From assembly GCA_017510405.1 (NCBI GenBank), contig JAFWNG010000001.1, positions 54,000-117,999 on the forward strand: a DNA stretch of 64,000 nt, given 5' to 3'. The notes under the pieces are model-generated. The model saw only the letters and a program-made list of their open reading frames with translations, searched no databases and had not been told where the DNA came from. This document shows positions 1-9,225 of the stretch, in pieces. This DNA comes from Solobacterium sp. (GTDB lineage Bacteria; Bacillota_I; Bacilli_A; Erysipelotrichales; Erysipelotrichaceae). Within the stretch, counting starts at the first letter, position 1. Every line of letters begins with the position of its first letter. The position numbers and the translations under genes were made by a program.

Positions 1-1563
<1,563 letters not shown>

Positions 1564-1574
<11 letters not shown>

Positions 1575-2079
1575 GATCGGAAGCTTCCTTTACAAATGCG
1601 GAGATCGCTTCACGGTCATAATCCGCTGCGTTGTTTTCTCCGATCAGTTTGCCGGCTGCAGCAAGTGCGACTTCGACCATTTCTTTCTTCATGTCGTCGT
1701 ACATAGCGAGCCGCTCTGCCTCGATCTGCTCATGCGCCTTCCGCTTCGTGATCGCCGCTTCTTTGTCTGCCTGGGCAAGAATGGAATCTTTTTCCTGCTT
1801 TGCCTGGCGTACTGCAGCAGTGACGATGTCTTCGGATTTCTTAGACGCTTCGGACAGCTGTTCCTGAGCTTTCTGACGATCTTTTAAAGCATCCTGTTTA
1901 GCCTGTTCGGAAGCTGCGAGATCCGACTGCATCTTTTCGGACCGCACATCCAGGAAGTTCTTTACGGAACTCCACAGGAATTTCTTCATGAGTAAAAACA
2001 GGATCAGCGTACTGCAGAGCTGCACTAGCATTGTCACCGGATTTGGTATCAATTGGCCTAGTACATCAATATCAATCAT
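1564..2079 (-). CDS. atpF: F-type ATP synthase subunit b
   Basis: Subunit b forms the peripheral stator stalk that holds F1 against Fo. The 171-residue protein has one N-terminal membrane helix (about residues 13-31, MLVQLCSTLILFLLMKKFL). A long charged coiled coil rich in Lys, Glu, Gln and Ala follows, running to about residue 145, as in all b subunits. The spacing to the c-subunit gene is 12 bases and it overlaps atpH, so it is an internal operon gene. Only one b gene is present here, the normal arrangement for heterotrophic Bacillota. Confidence 0.96.
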
Positions 2080-2091
2080 TGTCTGCCTCGA

Positions 2092-2325
2092 TTAATTGAA
2101 TACGAACATCAGAAGGATAGATACGAGCAGTCCGTAGATAGCAACAGTTTCAGATAACGCGATACCGAGGATCATCGTCGAACGGATCTTGGATTCCGCT
2201 TCCGGATTTCTTCCGATCGCATCACAGGCATGCGCCGCACAGGTACCTTCACCAAGACCTGTCATCATACCGGCACAGACGGCGAGACCAGCACCAATTG
2301 CAATTAAACCACGTGTAATATCCAT
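2092..2325 (-). CDS. atpE: F-type ATP synthase subunit c (two-carboxylate type)
   Basis: This is the proteolipid whose ring turns as ions cross Fo. The 77-residue product is two membrane helices joined by the polar loop GRNPEAE. The ion-binding carboxylate is Glu59, followed by Thr60. The first helix carries Glu26 in GLGEG, exactly 33 residues before Glu59, where sodium-dependent c subunits such as that of Ilyobacter tartaricus have Gln32 (paired with Glu65). Two Glu residues plus a hydroxyl residue next to the second recall the two-carboxylate rotor of Fusobacterium nucleatum, which uses sodium. Sodium coupling here is an inference from these residues. It follows atpB by 18 bases and has a GGAGG-type ribosome site. 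Confidence 0.96.
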   Translation of the reverse strand: MDITRGLIAIGAGLAVCAGMMTGLGEGTCAAHACDAIGRNPEAESKIRSTMILGIALSETVAIYGLLVSILLMFVFN

Positions 2326-2343
2326 AATTCAGCTCCTCCTTAT

Positions 2344-3057
2344 TTAAGCCTTTTTTACTTCTTCGGGAATGTCATTCCCGAGCAATACGATTGTAAGTGT
2401 TACAAATACCAGCGTCTGGATGAATCCTGCAAACAGGTCGAAATATGCATGCAGAAGCGGTGCGATGAGCGGTGCGACAAAGTTGAATACCGTACCGGAT
2501 ACGCCGCCGGTGATCAGTCCCACCAGTGTGTTGGAGATCCACTGGCAGAATGAGTAGATCAGCTGCATCATGATGCCGCCGCACAGGATGTTTCCGAATA
2601 GACGAAGAGACATCGATACCATGGTGGAGAACTTGCCGAAGATGTTCATCGGCAGCATCACCGGGATCGGCTCGAGGAATCCGTGCAGGTATCCTCCGAT
2701 TCCCTGATACTTCAGTTCAACAGCCTGGATCATCAGCCATGTGAGGAATGCCAGCAGAAGCGTGACGCTCAGATTGGCTGTCGGAGATGACAGTCCGAAC
2801 AGTGAGATGATATTGGAGATGAAGATATATGCCCAAAGTACAAGAACATACGGGGTGAGTCTGTCAGCCATTTTATCGCCGACATTTTCACGGCAGGTCC
2901 TGTGTACAGTTTCCACTGCCCACAGGATCGGCGTAAGAATGCCGGTCGGTTTTGCCAGCGGATCCGCTTTATCAAATTTCTTTGACAGAGCAATGATCGC
3001 GGCGGCCATCAGAATCGTCTCCAATATGATCGTATATACATCCGACTGGATCGTCAT
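2344..3057 (-). CDS. atpB: F-type ATP synthase subunit a
   Basis: Subunit a provides the two half-channels for ions next to the c ring. The 237-residue protein is strongly hydrophobic, with five or six membrane helices. The helix with the essential stator arginine is clear (SLRLFGNILCGG, Arg at about residue 150), as is the last helix region HAYFDLFAGFIQTLVFVTL. The start overlaps the stop of the upstream AtpI-like gene by an ATGA junction, so the two are probably translationally coupled. With the E26/E59 c subunit, this enzyme may carry sodium, but residues in subunit a alone do not decide this. Confidence 0.96.
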   Translation of the reverse strand: MTIQSDVYTIILETILMAAAIIALSKKFDKADPLAKPTGILTPILWAVETVHRTCRENVGDKMADRLTPYVLVLWAYIFISNIISLFGLSSPTANLSVTLLLAFLTWLMIQAVELKYQGIGGYLHGFLEPIPVMLPMNIFGKFSTMVSMSLRLFGNILCGGIMMQLIYSFCQWISNTLVGLITGGVSGTVFNFVAPLIAPLLHAYFDLFAGFIQTLVFVTLTIVLLGNDIPEEVKKA

Positions 3058-3425
3058 TCTTTCCCTCCTTTCCGAATGTTAGGAAATGCTTCTTTAACTA
3101 TAACAGAAATTTTGATAAGCATTAAGCCTGCAGCGCATGCAAATATATTGAAAAACTGCGGCAGGAAGGCACCTGCAAGCAGAACGCCTGCCATGATCAG
3201 GTAATTGATCAGAAAATGAAAAATTCCCGTATACTTCGTTGAAGTGCCGGTATCCAGCACATCGGACCAGAAACTGTCATTGCGGAAATACAGCAGGATG
3301 GATGCGAGCGCCCCCAGTCCGAAGCCCAGTGCATACCGGATATCCAGAAAGCCGGTCAGAAGACCGAGGCATGTTATGACTGCGATCGTTCTTCCGTAGC
3401 CTTCCGGAAGGTGAAACTTTCTCAT
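3054..3425 (-). CDS. AtpI-like ATP synthase membrane assembly protein
   Basis: A 123-residue integral membrane protein with about four hydrophobic helices (roughly residues 13-30, 33-47, 68-85 and 88-108) and a basic C-terminus. The first gene of many bacterial ATP synthase operons encodes AtpI, a poorly conserved membrane protein thought to help c-ring assembly or ion supply. Size, topology and position directly before atpB support that assignment here; sequence identity is too low to prove it by eye. It is joined to parB upstream and atpB downstream by 4-base ATGA overlaps on both sides. That is unusual, because parB belongs to a different functional module. Confidence 0.7.
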   Translation of the reverse strand: MRKFHLPEGYGRTIAVITCLGLLTGFLDIRYALGFGLGALASILLYFRNDSFWSDVLDTGTSTKYTGIFHFLINYLIMAGVLLAGAFLPQFFNIFACAAGLMLIKISVIVKEAFPNIRKGGKE

Positions 3426-4315
3426 TCCGCAAGACTTTCTTCCAGACAGCCGAGCAGTTCCAGAATGCGGTTCATGTCTTCAACATCTGCGAAAGCGATC
3501 GTGAATGCGTTTTTGCGGAAGGTGACCTGGGTGCCGAGTTTTTCGGACATGCGTTCTTCCAGTGCGCGGATCGCCGGGTCTCTGTCATCGGTATGCGTAC
3601 GGACAGGCTTCGGTTTATTGCGCTCACGGATATACTTTTCGACTTCGCGGACAGAGAGTTTTTCTTTCTGGATCCGGCGGGCTGTTTCGGTCATATCGTC
3701 TTCGCTGTCCAGGGCGAGAAGCGGACGGACATGGCTCATTGTCAGTTTCTTATCGATGACCATGTTCTGCACTTCGGCGGGAAGCTTGAGAAGACGCATG
3801 ATATTGGCGCAGTACTCGCGGGACTTGCCGACGCGCTCCGCCAGTTTTTCCTGCGTATAGCCAAGTTTCTTGACCAGGGAATCGTAGGCGGTCGCTTCTT
3901 CGATCGGATTGAGGTCTTCTCTCTGTACGTTTTCGAGGATGGCGATCTCCATCATCTCTTCTTCTGTAAAATCTACAGAGATAGCCGGTACGGTATCGAG
4001 ACCTGCGATCTTTGCGGCGCGCAGACGTCTTTCACCGGTGATCAGATCGTAGCCGGAGACGCTTTTGCGTACGAGCAGCGGTGTAAAGATGCCGTGGGTG
4101 CGGATGGAATCCGCCAGTTCATTCAGGGCATCCTTGTCAAATTCCTTACGGGGCTGGTACGGATTGGGACGGATCTCACTGATCGGGACACGGATCTCTT
4201 TTCTTCCCGGTACCTCGGCGGCACGGTTCTGGATATCATCCAGGAACTGATTCACGTCGGTTCCGAAGATGGAGTCCAGTCCTCTTCCCAGACCTTTTTT
4301 GGCGTCCTTTGCCAT
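3422..4315 (-). CDS. parB: Chromosome partitioning protein ParB (Spo0J)
   Basis: ParB binds parS sites, spreads as a CTP-dependent clamp and drives origin segregation with ParA and SMC. The 297-residue protein begins with the ParA-contacting motif KKGLGRGLDSIFG. It continues with the N-terminal CTPase domain, including the GERRLRAAKIAG box near residue 115, then the helix-turn-helix region (TQEKLAERVGKSREYCANIMRLL). A linker and a C-terminal dimerisation domain follow. Its start codon overlaps the parA stop by one base. Two exact parS sequences lie 11-13 kb away at 15188 and 16571. It is distinguished from the neighbouring paralogue Noc by the N-terminal GLGRG motif. Confidence 0.97.
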   Translation of the reverse strand: MAKDAKKGLGRGLDSIFGTDVNQFLDDIQNRAAEVPGRKEIRVPISEIRPNPYQPRKEFDKDALNELADSIRTHGIFTPLLVRKSVSGYDLITGERRLRAAKIAGLDTVPAISVDFTEEEMMEIAILENVQREDLNPIEEATAYDSLVKKLGYTQEKLAERVGKSREYCANIMRLLKLPAEVQNMVIDKKLTMSHVRPLLALDSEDDMTETARRIQKEKLSVREVEKYIRERNKPKPVRTHTDDRDPAIRALEERMSEKLGTQVTFRKNAFTIAFADVEDMNRILELLGCLEESLAE

Positions 4316-5091
4316 TATTTTCTCCTCTCGTTCTGAACAAGAACTTCTTTTACGAGCTGTGCATATGCCTTGGCTCCTTCGGAGCGGGTATCGTACTCAA
4401 AGATGGATACTTCGCGGGACGGCGCTTCTGAAAGACGCACGTTGCGCGGGATATATCCTTTATATACGTTTTCCTTGAAGTATTTGCGGACTTCCTGCTG
4501 GACTTCCACGGAAAGCTTTGTGCGGGCGTCAAACATTGTCAGCAGCACGCCTTCGATGGAAAGACGCGGATTCCACAGTCTCTGTACAAGGCGGATCGTA
4601 CTGAGCAGCTGTGTGAGTCCCTCCAGTGCGAAATATTCGCACTGTACCGGGATCATGACCGTATCTGCGGCGGTCAGCGCGTTGGTGTTTAGAAGACCGA
4701 GTGCCGGCGGGCAGTCGATGATGATGTAGTCATAATTGTTTTTGACCGCGTCCAGTTTGCGCTTTAGCAGTTTTTCACGGCCGACTTCGTAGCCTGCCAT
4801 GTCAACGTCGGCACCGGAGAGATCGATCGTAGCCGGAAGAACATCCAGCGGCGGCATCTGCAGATGTACAGCGACATCTTCCACCGTGTCGTCCCCCATC
4901 AGTACGTCATATACACTTTTCTCAAAACCGACTTTGTTGGCGCCGATGCCGTGTGTGGCGTTGCCCTGCGGATCGAAGTCCACCAGCAGTACCTTGCGGT
5001 CATAATAGGCAAGGCCGGCGGCCAGGTTGATGCTGGTCGTTGTTTTTCCGACACCGCCCTTCTGATTGGCTATTGCGATAATTTTTCCCAT
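4315..5091 (-). CDS. parA: Chromosome partitioning ATPase ParA (Soj)
   Basis: Deviant Walker ATPase that binds DNA as an ATP dimer and interacts with ParB to move origins; in B. subtilis Soj it also regulates DnaA. The 258-residue protein opens MGKIIAIANQKGGVGKTTT, the deviant Walker A motif with its signature lysine, and has the switch regions LVDFDPQGNATHG and IIIDCPPALGLL. It has no N-terminal DNA-binding extension, so it is the short chromosomal Soj type, not a plasmid ParA. It lies 11 bases after noc and overlaps parB by one base, matching the noc-soj-spo0J order of Bacillus. Confidence 0.97.
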   Translation of the reverse strand: MGKIIAIANQKGGVGKTTTSINLAAGLAYYDRKVLLVDFDPQGNATHGIGANKVGFEKSVYDVLMGDDTVEDVAVHLQMPPLDVLPATIDLSGADVDMAGYEVGREKLLKRKLDAVKNNYDYIIIDCPPALGLLNTNALTAADTVMIPVQCEYFALEGLTQLLSTIRLVQRLWNPRLSIEGVLLTMFDARTKLSVEVQQEVRKYFKENVYKGYIPRNVRLSEAPSREVSIFEYDTRSEGAKAYAQLVKEVLVQNERRK

Positions 5092-5102
5092 ATGCTGCCC
5101 TC

Positions 5103-5921
5103 TTATTTCGGAAAGCGGATGACCATGCGTACAGCATCATCCGTCTCTGTTGTTTCTACACTGACTTTAATTCCCATTTTCCCGATCATCTTCACGCCTT
5201 CGTTGATCGTGTTGATGCCGATCTGAATGTTTCTGGCAAATCCTTTTGTTTTCTGCCGGCGCTTGCGTTTCTTCGGCGCTTCCATCGCTTCCACATAGTC
5301 TTCTGTCTGGCGGACATTCCATCCTTCGTCGATGACTTTGTGATACGCGTCTTTCTGTTGTTCCTGCGGAACGGACAGAAGTGCGCGGGCGTGACGCTCG
5401 GTGATGCGGCCGTCAACGACGCCTTCCTGGATCTCTTCGGGAAGATTCAGAAGACGGATCTTGTTGGCGACTGCCGACTGGGATTTACCGATCTTTTTCG
5501 CGACCTGTTCCTGCGTCATGGATGCCTGGCGCATGATCTGCACGTAGCTCTTGGCTTCCTCGATTGCGGAAAGATCCTGGCGCTGCACGTTTTCCACCAG
5601 TGCCATCTGCGCCGCTTCTTCATCGCTCGGCGACATGATGTAGCACGGGATCTCCCGGAAGCCGGCACGGATACACGCACGGTAGCGGCGTTCACCGGCG
5701 ATGATCTCGTAATGATCATCCATCTGTCTTACGGTGATCGGCTGGATCAGTCCGTTTTCACGGATCGACTGTGCCAGTTCCGCCAGCGCGTCCTCATCAA
5801 AATGAAGGCGGGGCTGGCAGCGGGACGGCTGTATGTTATCAACCGGGATCTCTTTGATCCGGCTGCTTTCCTGTTTGCTGAATATATCTAAAAAACTTTT
5901 TCCAGACTGACGCATATTCAC
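5103..5921 (-). CDS. noc: Nucleoid occlusion protein Noc (ParB family)
   Basis: A second ParB-family protein, 272 residues long. It has the GERRYRACIRAG box, the ALVENVQRQDLSAIEEA helix and the helix-turn-helix around SMTQEQVAKKIGKSQSAV. Instead of the GLGRG motif of ParB, the N-terminus MNMRQSGKSFLDIFSKQ could form a short amphipathic helix. Bacillus Noc uses such a helix to bind the membrane and block FtsZ assembly over the nucleoid. The C-terminus ends RFPK, like the RIPK of B. subtilis Noc. Position between rsmG and parA also matches. Candidate Noc-binding palindromes occur at 9540 and 39542. Functional Noc identity is strong by synteny but not experimentally shown. Confidence 0.88.
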   Translation of the reverse strand: MNMRQSGKSFLDIFSKQESSRIKEIPVDNIQPSRCQPRLHFDEDALAELAQSIRENGLIQPITVRQMDDHYEIIAGERRYRACIRAGFREIPCYIMSPSDEEAAQMALVENVQRQDLSAIEEAKSYVQIMRQASMTQEQVAKKIGKSQSAVANKIRLLNLPEEIQEGVVDGRITERHARALLSVPQEQQKDAYHKVIDEGWNVRQTEDYVEAMEAPKKRKRRQKTKGFARNIQIGINTINEGVKMIGKMGIKVSVETTETDDAVRMVIRFPK

Positions 5922-5927
5922 TCCTTT

Positions 5928-6623
5928 TCAGAGAGGTTTCTTTTTGATCTGTGCATAGCTGCGGGGATACTGCGGCGGCGTCTTGGCAGTTTTGCGGTAA
6001 TACAAATTGATGCGCACATCACCGCCGTGAAGCTGACAGTTCTGCAGTGATTCCTGTTCCGCGCCCAGTATTTTCATGGCGTGACCGGCAGAAGAAGCCT
6101 CTTCTTCTCCTTTTGCGCCTTTCATTGCGGCAAACAGGCCGCCTTTCCGTACAAGCGGAATGCACAGTTCCGCCAGTACCGGAAGCGAGGCAACAGCACG
6201 TGCCGTTACGACATCGTACCGTTCCCGGTTTTCTTTTACATGGTCTTCTGCCCGTTCATTGCATACCCGGATGCCGGTAAGACCCAGGCTGCGTATGACT
6301 TCCTGCAGGAACAGGCAGCGTTTGCCGGTCGGTTCCACGATCGTTACATCGAGAGACGGATCGGCGATCTTCCAGACGACGGAAGGAAAGCCGGCTCCGC
6401 TTCCTACATCGCATACTGTGCCGGTGATCTTTCCCGTGGAAAGCGGCAGAAGACAGTCGTAGAAATGCTTTTCCACAACTTCGGCAGGCTCTTTGATCGC
6501 CGTCAGATTCATTTTTTGATTCCATTCCAGAAGCAGTTCCAGATACTGAGCCAGCGCTTTTGCGGCTGTTTCTCTGTCATTCCGGATCCACTGTACTTCT
6601 GTCATCAGTTCTTCAATTGTCAT
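5928..6623 (-). CDS. rsmG: 16S rRNA (guanine527-N7)-methyltransferase RsmG
   Basis: Methylates N7 of G527 in 16S rRNA using S-adenosylmethionine; loss of RsmG gives low-level streptomycin resistance in other bacteria. The 231-residue product has the Rossmann-fold SAM motif CDVGSGAGFPSVVWKI and the NLTAIKEP motif near the N-terminus typical of the GidB family. The start chosen is the ATG at 6621-6623, six bases after GGAG; a TTG four codons upstream is less likely because it overlaps that site. It leads the block running through noc, parA, parB and the ATP synthase genes, with only 6 bases to noc. A promoter-like TACAAT lies about 20 bases upstream. Confidence 0.95.
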   Translation of the reverse strand: MTIEELMTEVQWIRNDRETAAKALAQYLELLLEWNQKMNLTAIKEPAEVVEKHFYDCLLPLSTGKITGTVCDVGSGAGFPSVVWKIADPSLDVTIVEPTGKRCLFLQEVIRSLGLTGIRVCNERAEDHVKENRERYDVVTARAVASLPVLAELCIPLVRKGGLFAAMKGAKGEEEASSAGHAMKILGAEQESLQNCQLHGGDVRINLYYRKTAKTPPQYPRSYAQIKKKPL

Positions 6624-6644
6624 ACGGCACTCCAAGGCTCTGCT

Positions 6645-6703
6645 ATTGTATCATGACCTGCGGCAGTTCGCAGGATGGATTGTTGAAAAATGATTTATCC
6701 ACA
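6645..6703 (-). promoter_or_regulatory. Putative rsmG-operon promoter and perfect DnaA box
   Basis: The gap between the unknown gene at 6722 and rsmG contains a -10-like TGATACAAT (TACAAT complement of 6645-6650, extended by TG) about 22 bases before the rsmG start. No good -35 is seen, consistent with an extended -10 promoter. A consensus DnaA box TTATCCACA lies at 6695-6703. It could let DnaA tune expression of the noc-parA-parB-atp block, but this is an inference from one site. Confidence 0.45.
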
Positions 6704-6721
6704 ATCCGGTTATACGTACCC

Positions 6722-7357
6722 TTATTTAGTGTTTCCGCCAATGATGAATTCACTGTACGGAAGTGTTGTGATCCACTCACAGAAAGCCTGCCACTCCGGC
6801 AGTCGGTTCTCATGTCTCTGGAAGTAGATCGTTTTCAGCTGGCTGTAATTTGTTGTCATGCGGGCAGTCAGACGGAAACCTGCCGGATTGGAATACAGGA
6901 TCTCCAGGTATTTCTCTTTGGAGAGATCCTTCAGGGTCGTGACATCTTTTCCTTCTTCTTTCCGGGTATTGATGTCTTCCTGCAGTTCGTTGTAGTCTTT
7001 TACCTTTTCCTTCATGATCTCTACAATGCGCGGATCAGTATATTCGATATAAGCCTGATCCAGGTCATATGTAGTCATGCGGTGCATCGGCGACTGGGTA
7101 TTGATGAAGTCCAGGAAGTGGTAGCGTTCCGCTTCCACCCATGCCTTATTGGTAAATGTCAGATCAAACTGAACGATGATGCCGTTCAGGAAACTGTCGC
7201 GTCCGCTTCCGGTCATTGCGCCGGACGGTCTGTATTCAAAATCTTTTGTGTCTTCGTTCATTCCGGAGGAATCGACCGTTACAGGATACCAGGATCCTTT
7301 CATGGATTCTTCCAGACCGTAGATATTGACGTTGGAGATCACTTCTTCGTATCTCAT
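6722..7357 (-). CDS. Conserved protein of unknown function, possibly ThyX-like fold
   Basis: A 211-residue soluble protein that I do not firmly recognise. It has no signal peptide or membrane segment. Conserved-looking patches are YHFLDFINTQSPMHRM (about residues 79-94), and LTARMTTNYSQLKTIYFQRH followed by RLPEWQAFCEWI near the C-terminus. The last block distantly recalls the part of flavin-dependent thymidylate synthase ThyX where an arginine and a helix with His or Arg bind substrate, and phage-encoded proteins of this kind exist; this resemblance is weak. It overlaps the mnmG stop by 4 bases (ATGA), so it is translated together with a tRNA-modification enzyme. Confidence 0.6.
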   Translation of the reverse strand: MRYEEVISNVNIYGLEESMKGSWYPVTVDSSGMNEDTKDFEYRPSGAMTGSGRDSFLNGIIVQFDLTFTNKAWVEAERYHFLDFINTQSPMHRMTTYDLDQAYIEYTDPRIVEIMKEKVKDYNELQEDINTRKEEGKDVTTLKDLSKEKYLEILYSNPAGFRLTARMTTNYSQLKTIYFQRHENRLPEWQAFCEWITTLPYSEFIIGGNTK

Positions 7358-9225
7358 GCTTTTCCTTCTTTCTGTTTCAGATGAATTGCCAGAACGGCAA
7401 TGTCAGCCGGGTTTACACCTGAAATCCGGGATGCCTGTCCCATGGTTTCGGGACGGTATTCTTTTAGTTTCTGTCTTCCTTCGATGGAAAGGTTGTCCAC
7501 ATCGTCATAGTTGATGTCCTGCGGGATGCGTACGCGGTCCATAGCGTTCAGCTTTGCGGCTTCCCGGCGCGCTTTGCGGATATATCCTTCATAGCGGATC
7601 TCGATCTCACACTGTTCGGCGATATCGGCCGGCATATCCATATCACAGCCGGAAAGAACTCTGCTGAGTGAGATGCCCGGACGCTTGATCAGATCATATA
7701 CCGCTGTCCGGTGATCCAGGGCGTCATAGCCGAGTGATTCCAGATAAGCGGAGACTTCCGGGTTTTCCTTCTGCGACACGGAAAGCGTACCCAGCTGTTC
7801 TTTGAGATCACGGATAGCTTCCATATTGCGGCAGTACGCGTCATAGCGTTCCTGTCCGATAAGTCCGATCTCATAACCTTTTTCCAGCAGTCTCTGGTCG
7901 GCGTTGTCATGCCGCAGCAGCAGACGGAATTCCGCACGTGATGTCAGAAGACGATAGGGTTCTTTCGTTCCCTTGGTCGTCAGATCGTCGATCAGAACAC
8001 CGATATAGGCTTCATCGCGTGACAGAACGATCGGCGCTTTACCATCCAGCTTGCGCACTGCATTGATGCCGGCAATGATTCCCTGACCGGCAGCTTCTTC
8101 ATAGCCGGAGGTACCGTTTACCTGACCGGCAGTAAACAGATTCTCAATGATGCGGTTTTCCAGCGAAGGACGCATCTGTACCGGATCGATCGCATCATAT
8201 TCGATCGCATAAGCATATTTTTTGATGATGCAGTTTTCGAATCCCGGCAGTGTATGCGTCATGCGTTCCTGGACATCCCGCGGCAGGGATGTGGAGAAAC
8301 CCTGTACATAGGTGGTATCCATATGCCGGGATTCCGGTTCCAGGAACAGCTGATGGCGCGGTTTGTCTTTAAACCGCACGAGCTTATCCTCGATCGACGG
8401 ACAGTAGCGGGGCCCGACGCCTTTTACCACGCCGGAGTACATACTGGATTTATTCAGATTGCTCAGAATGATCTCATGTGTTTCCGGGGTCGTGTAAGTC
8501 ATATAGCACGGTACCTGTTCCGCAAACGGAAGAATTGACTTCGTTGTGTCGGAGAATGCCAGGAATGCGTCTGTGCCCGGTTCATAGTTGGTTTTTGAAA
8601 AATCGATGGTCTTTGTAAGGACGCGCGGCGGTGTGCCGGTCTTTAGGCGGAATGTACGGATACCGGCGTCACGCAGAGATGCGCTCAGGTTTTCCGTTGT
8701 TTCTTCCCGGTCCGGTCCGCCCGGTACAACTTCACTGGAGATCATATTGACGCCTGCCATGTATGTGCCGGTCGTCAGAATGATGATCTCTGCCGTGATA
8801 TGGGAACCGTCTTTGAGCAGAATGCCTTCTGCCTTTCCGTCTTTCGTGCACAGCTGAACTGCCATGCCTTCTTTGACCGTCAGATTCGGCTGGCTCAGAC
8901 AGACTCTCTGCATCATCCGGCTGTATTCGATCTTGTCGGACTGCACGCGGAGAGCGCGTACACCGGGACCTTTTGCGCTGTTCAGCATTTTGAACTGCAG
9001 CGCCGTGGCATCTGCCGTGATCGGCATCTGTCCGCCCAGGGCGTCGATCTCCCGGACAACGATGCCCTTTGCAGGACCGCCTACGGACGGATTGCACGGC
9101 ATCTTTCCGATATTTTCAATACTCAGTGTCAGCAGCATCGTTTTCTTTCCCAGTCTCGCCGCTGCAAGCGCAGCTTCGATTCCGGCATGTCCGCCGCCGA
9201 TCACAATGATATCAAAGTCTTTCAT
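7354..9225 (-). CDS. mnmG: tRNA uridine-5-carboxymethylaminomethyl modification enzyme MnmG (GidA)
   Basis: FAD- and NADH-dependent enzyme that, with MnmE, places carboxymethylaminomethyl groups on wobble U34 of certain tRNAs. The 623-residue protein has the N-terminal dinucleotide-binding motif IVIGGGHAGIEAALAAARLG, the MPCNPSVGGPAKG block with a conserved cysteine, and the FTAGQVNGTSGYEEAAGQG motif, all diagnostic of GidA. The C-terminal helical domain that contacts tRNA and MnmE is complete (YRPETMGQASRISGVNPADI). mnmE itself is not in this window. The start overlaps the end of the upstream PUA/EVE-like gene by 14 bases. Confidence 0.98.
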   Translation of the reverse strand: MKDFDIIVIGGGHAGIEAALAAARLGKKTMLLTLSIENIGKMPCNPSVGGPAKGIVVREIDALGGQMPITADATALQFKMLNSAKGPGVRALRVQSDKIEYSRMMQRVCLSQPNLTVKEGMAVQLCTKDGKAEGILLKDGSHITAEIIILTTGTYMAGVNMISSEVVPGGPDREETTENLSASLRDAGIRTFRLKTGTPPRVLTKTIDFSKTNYEPGTDAFLAFSDTTKSILPFAEQVPCYMTYTTPETHEIILSNLNKSSMYSGVVKGVGPRYCPSIEDKLVRFKDKPRHQLFLEPESRHMDTTYVQGFSTSLPRDVQERMTHTLPGFENCIIKKYAYAIEYDAIDPVQMRPSLENRIIENLFTAGQVNGTSGYEEAAGQGIIAGINAVRKLDGKAPIVLSRDEAYIGVLIDDLTTKGTKEPYRLLTSRAEFRLLLRHDNADQRLLEKGYEIGLIGQERYDAYCRNMEAIRDLKEQLGTLSVSQKENPEVSAYLESLGYDALDHRTAVYDLIKRPGISLSRVLSGCDMDMPADIAEQCEIEIRYEGYIRKARREAAKLNAMDRVRIPQDINYDDVDNLSIEGRQKLKEYRPETMGQASRISGVNPADIAVLAIHLKQKEGKA

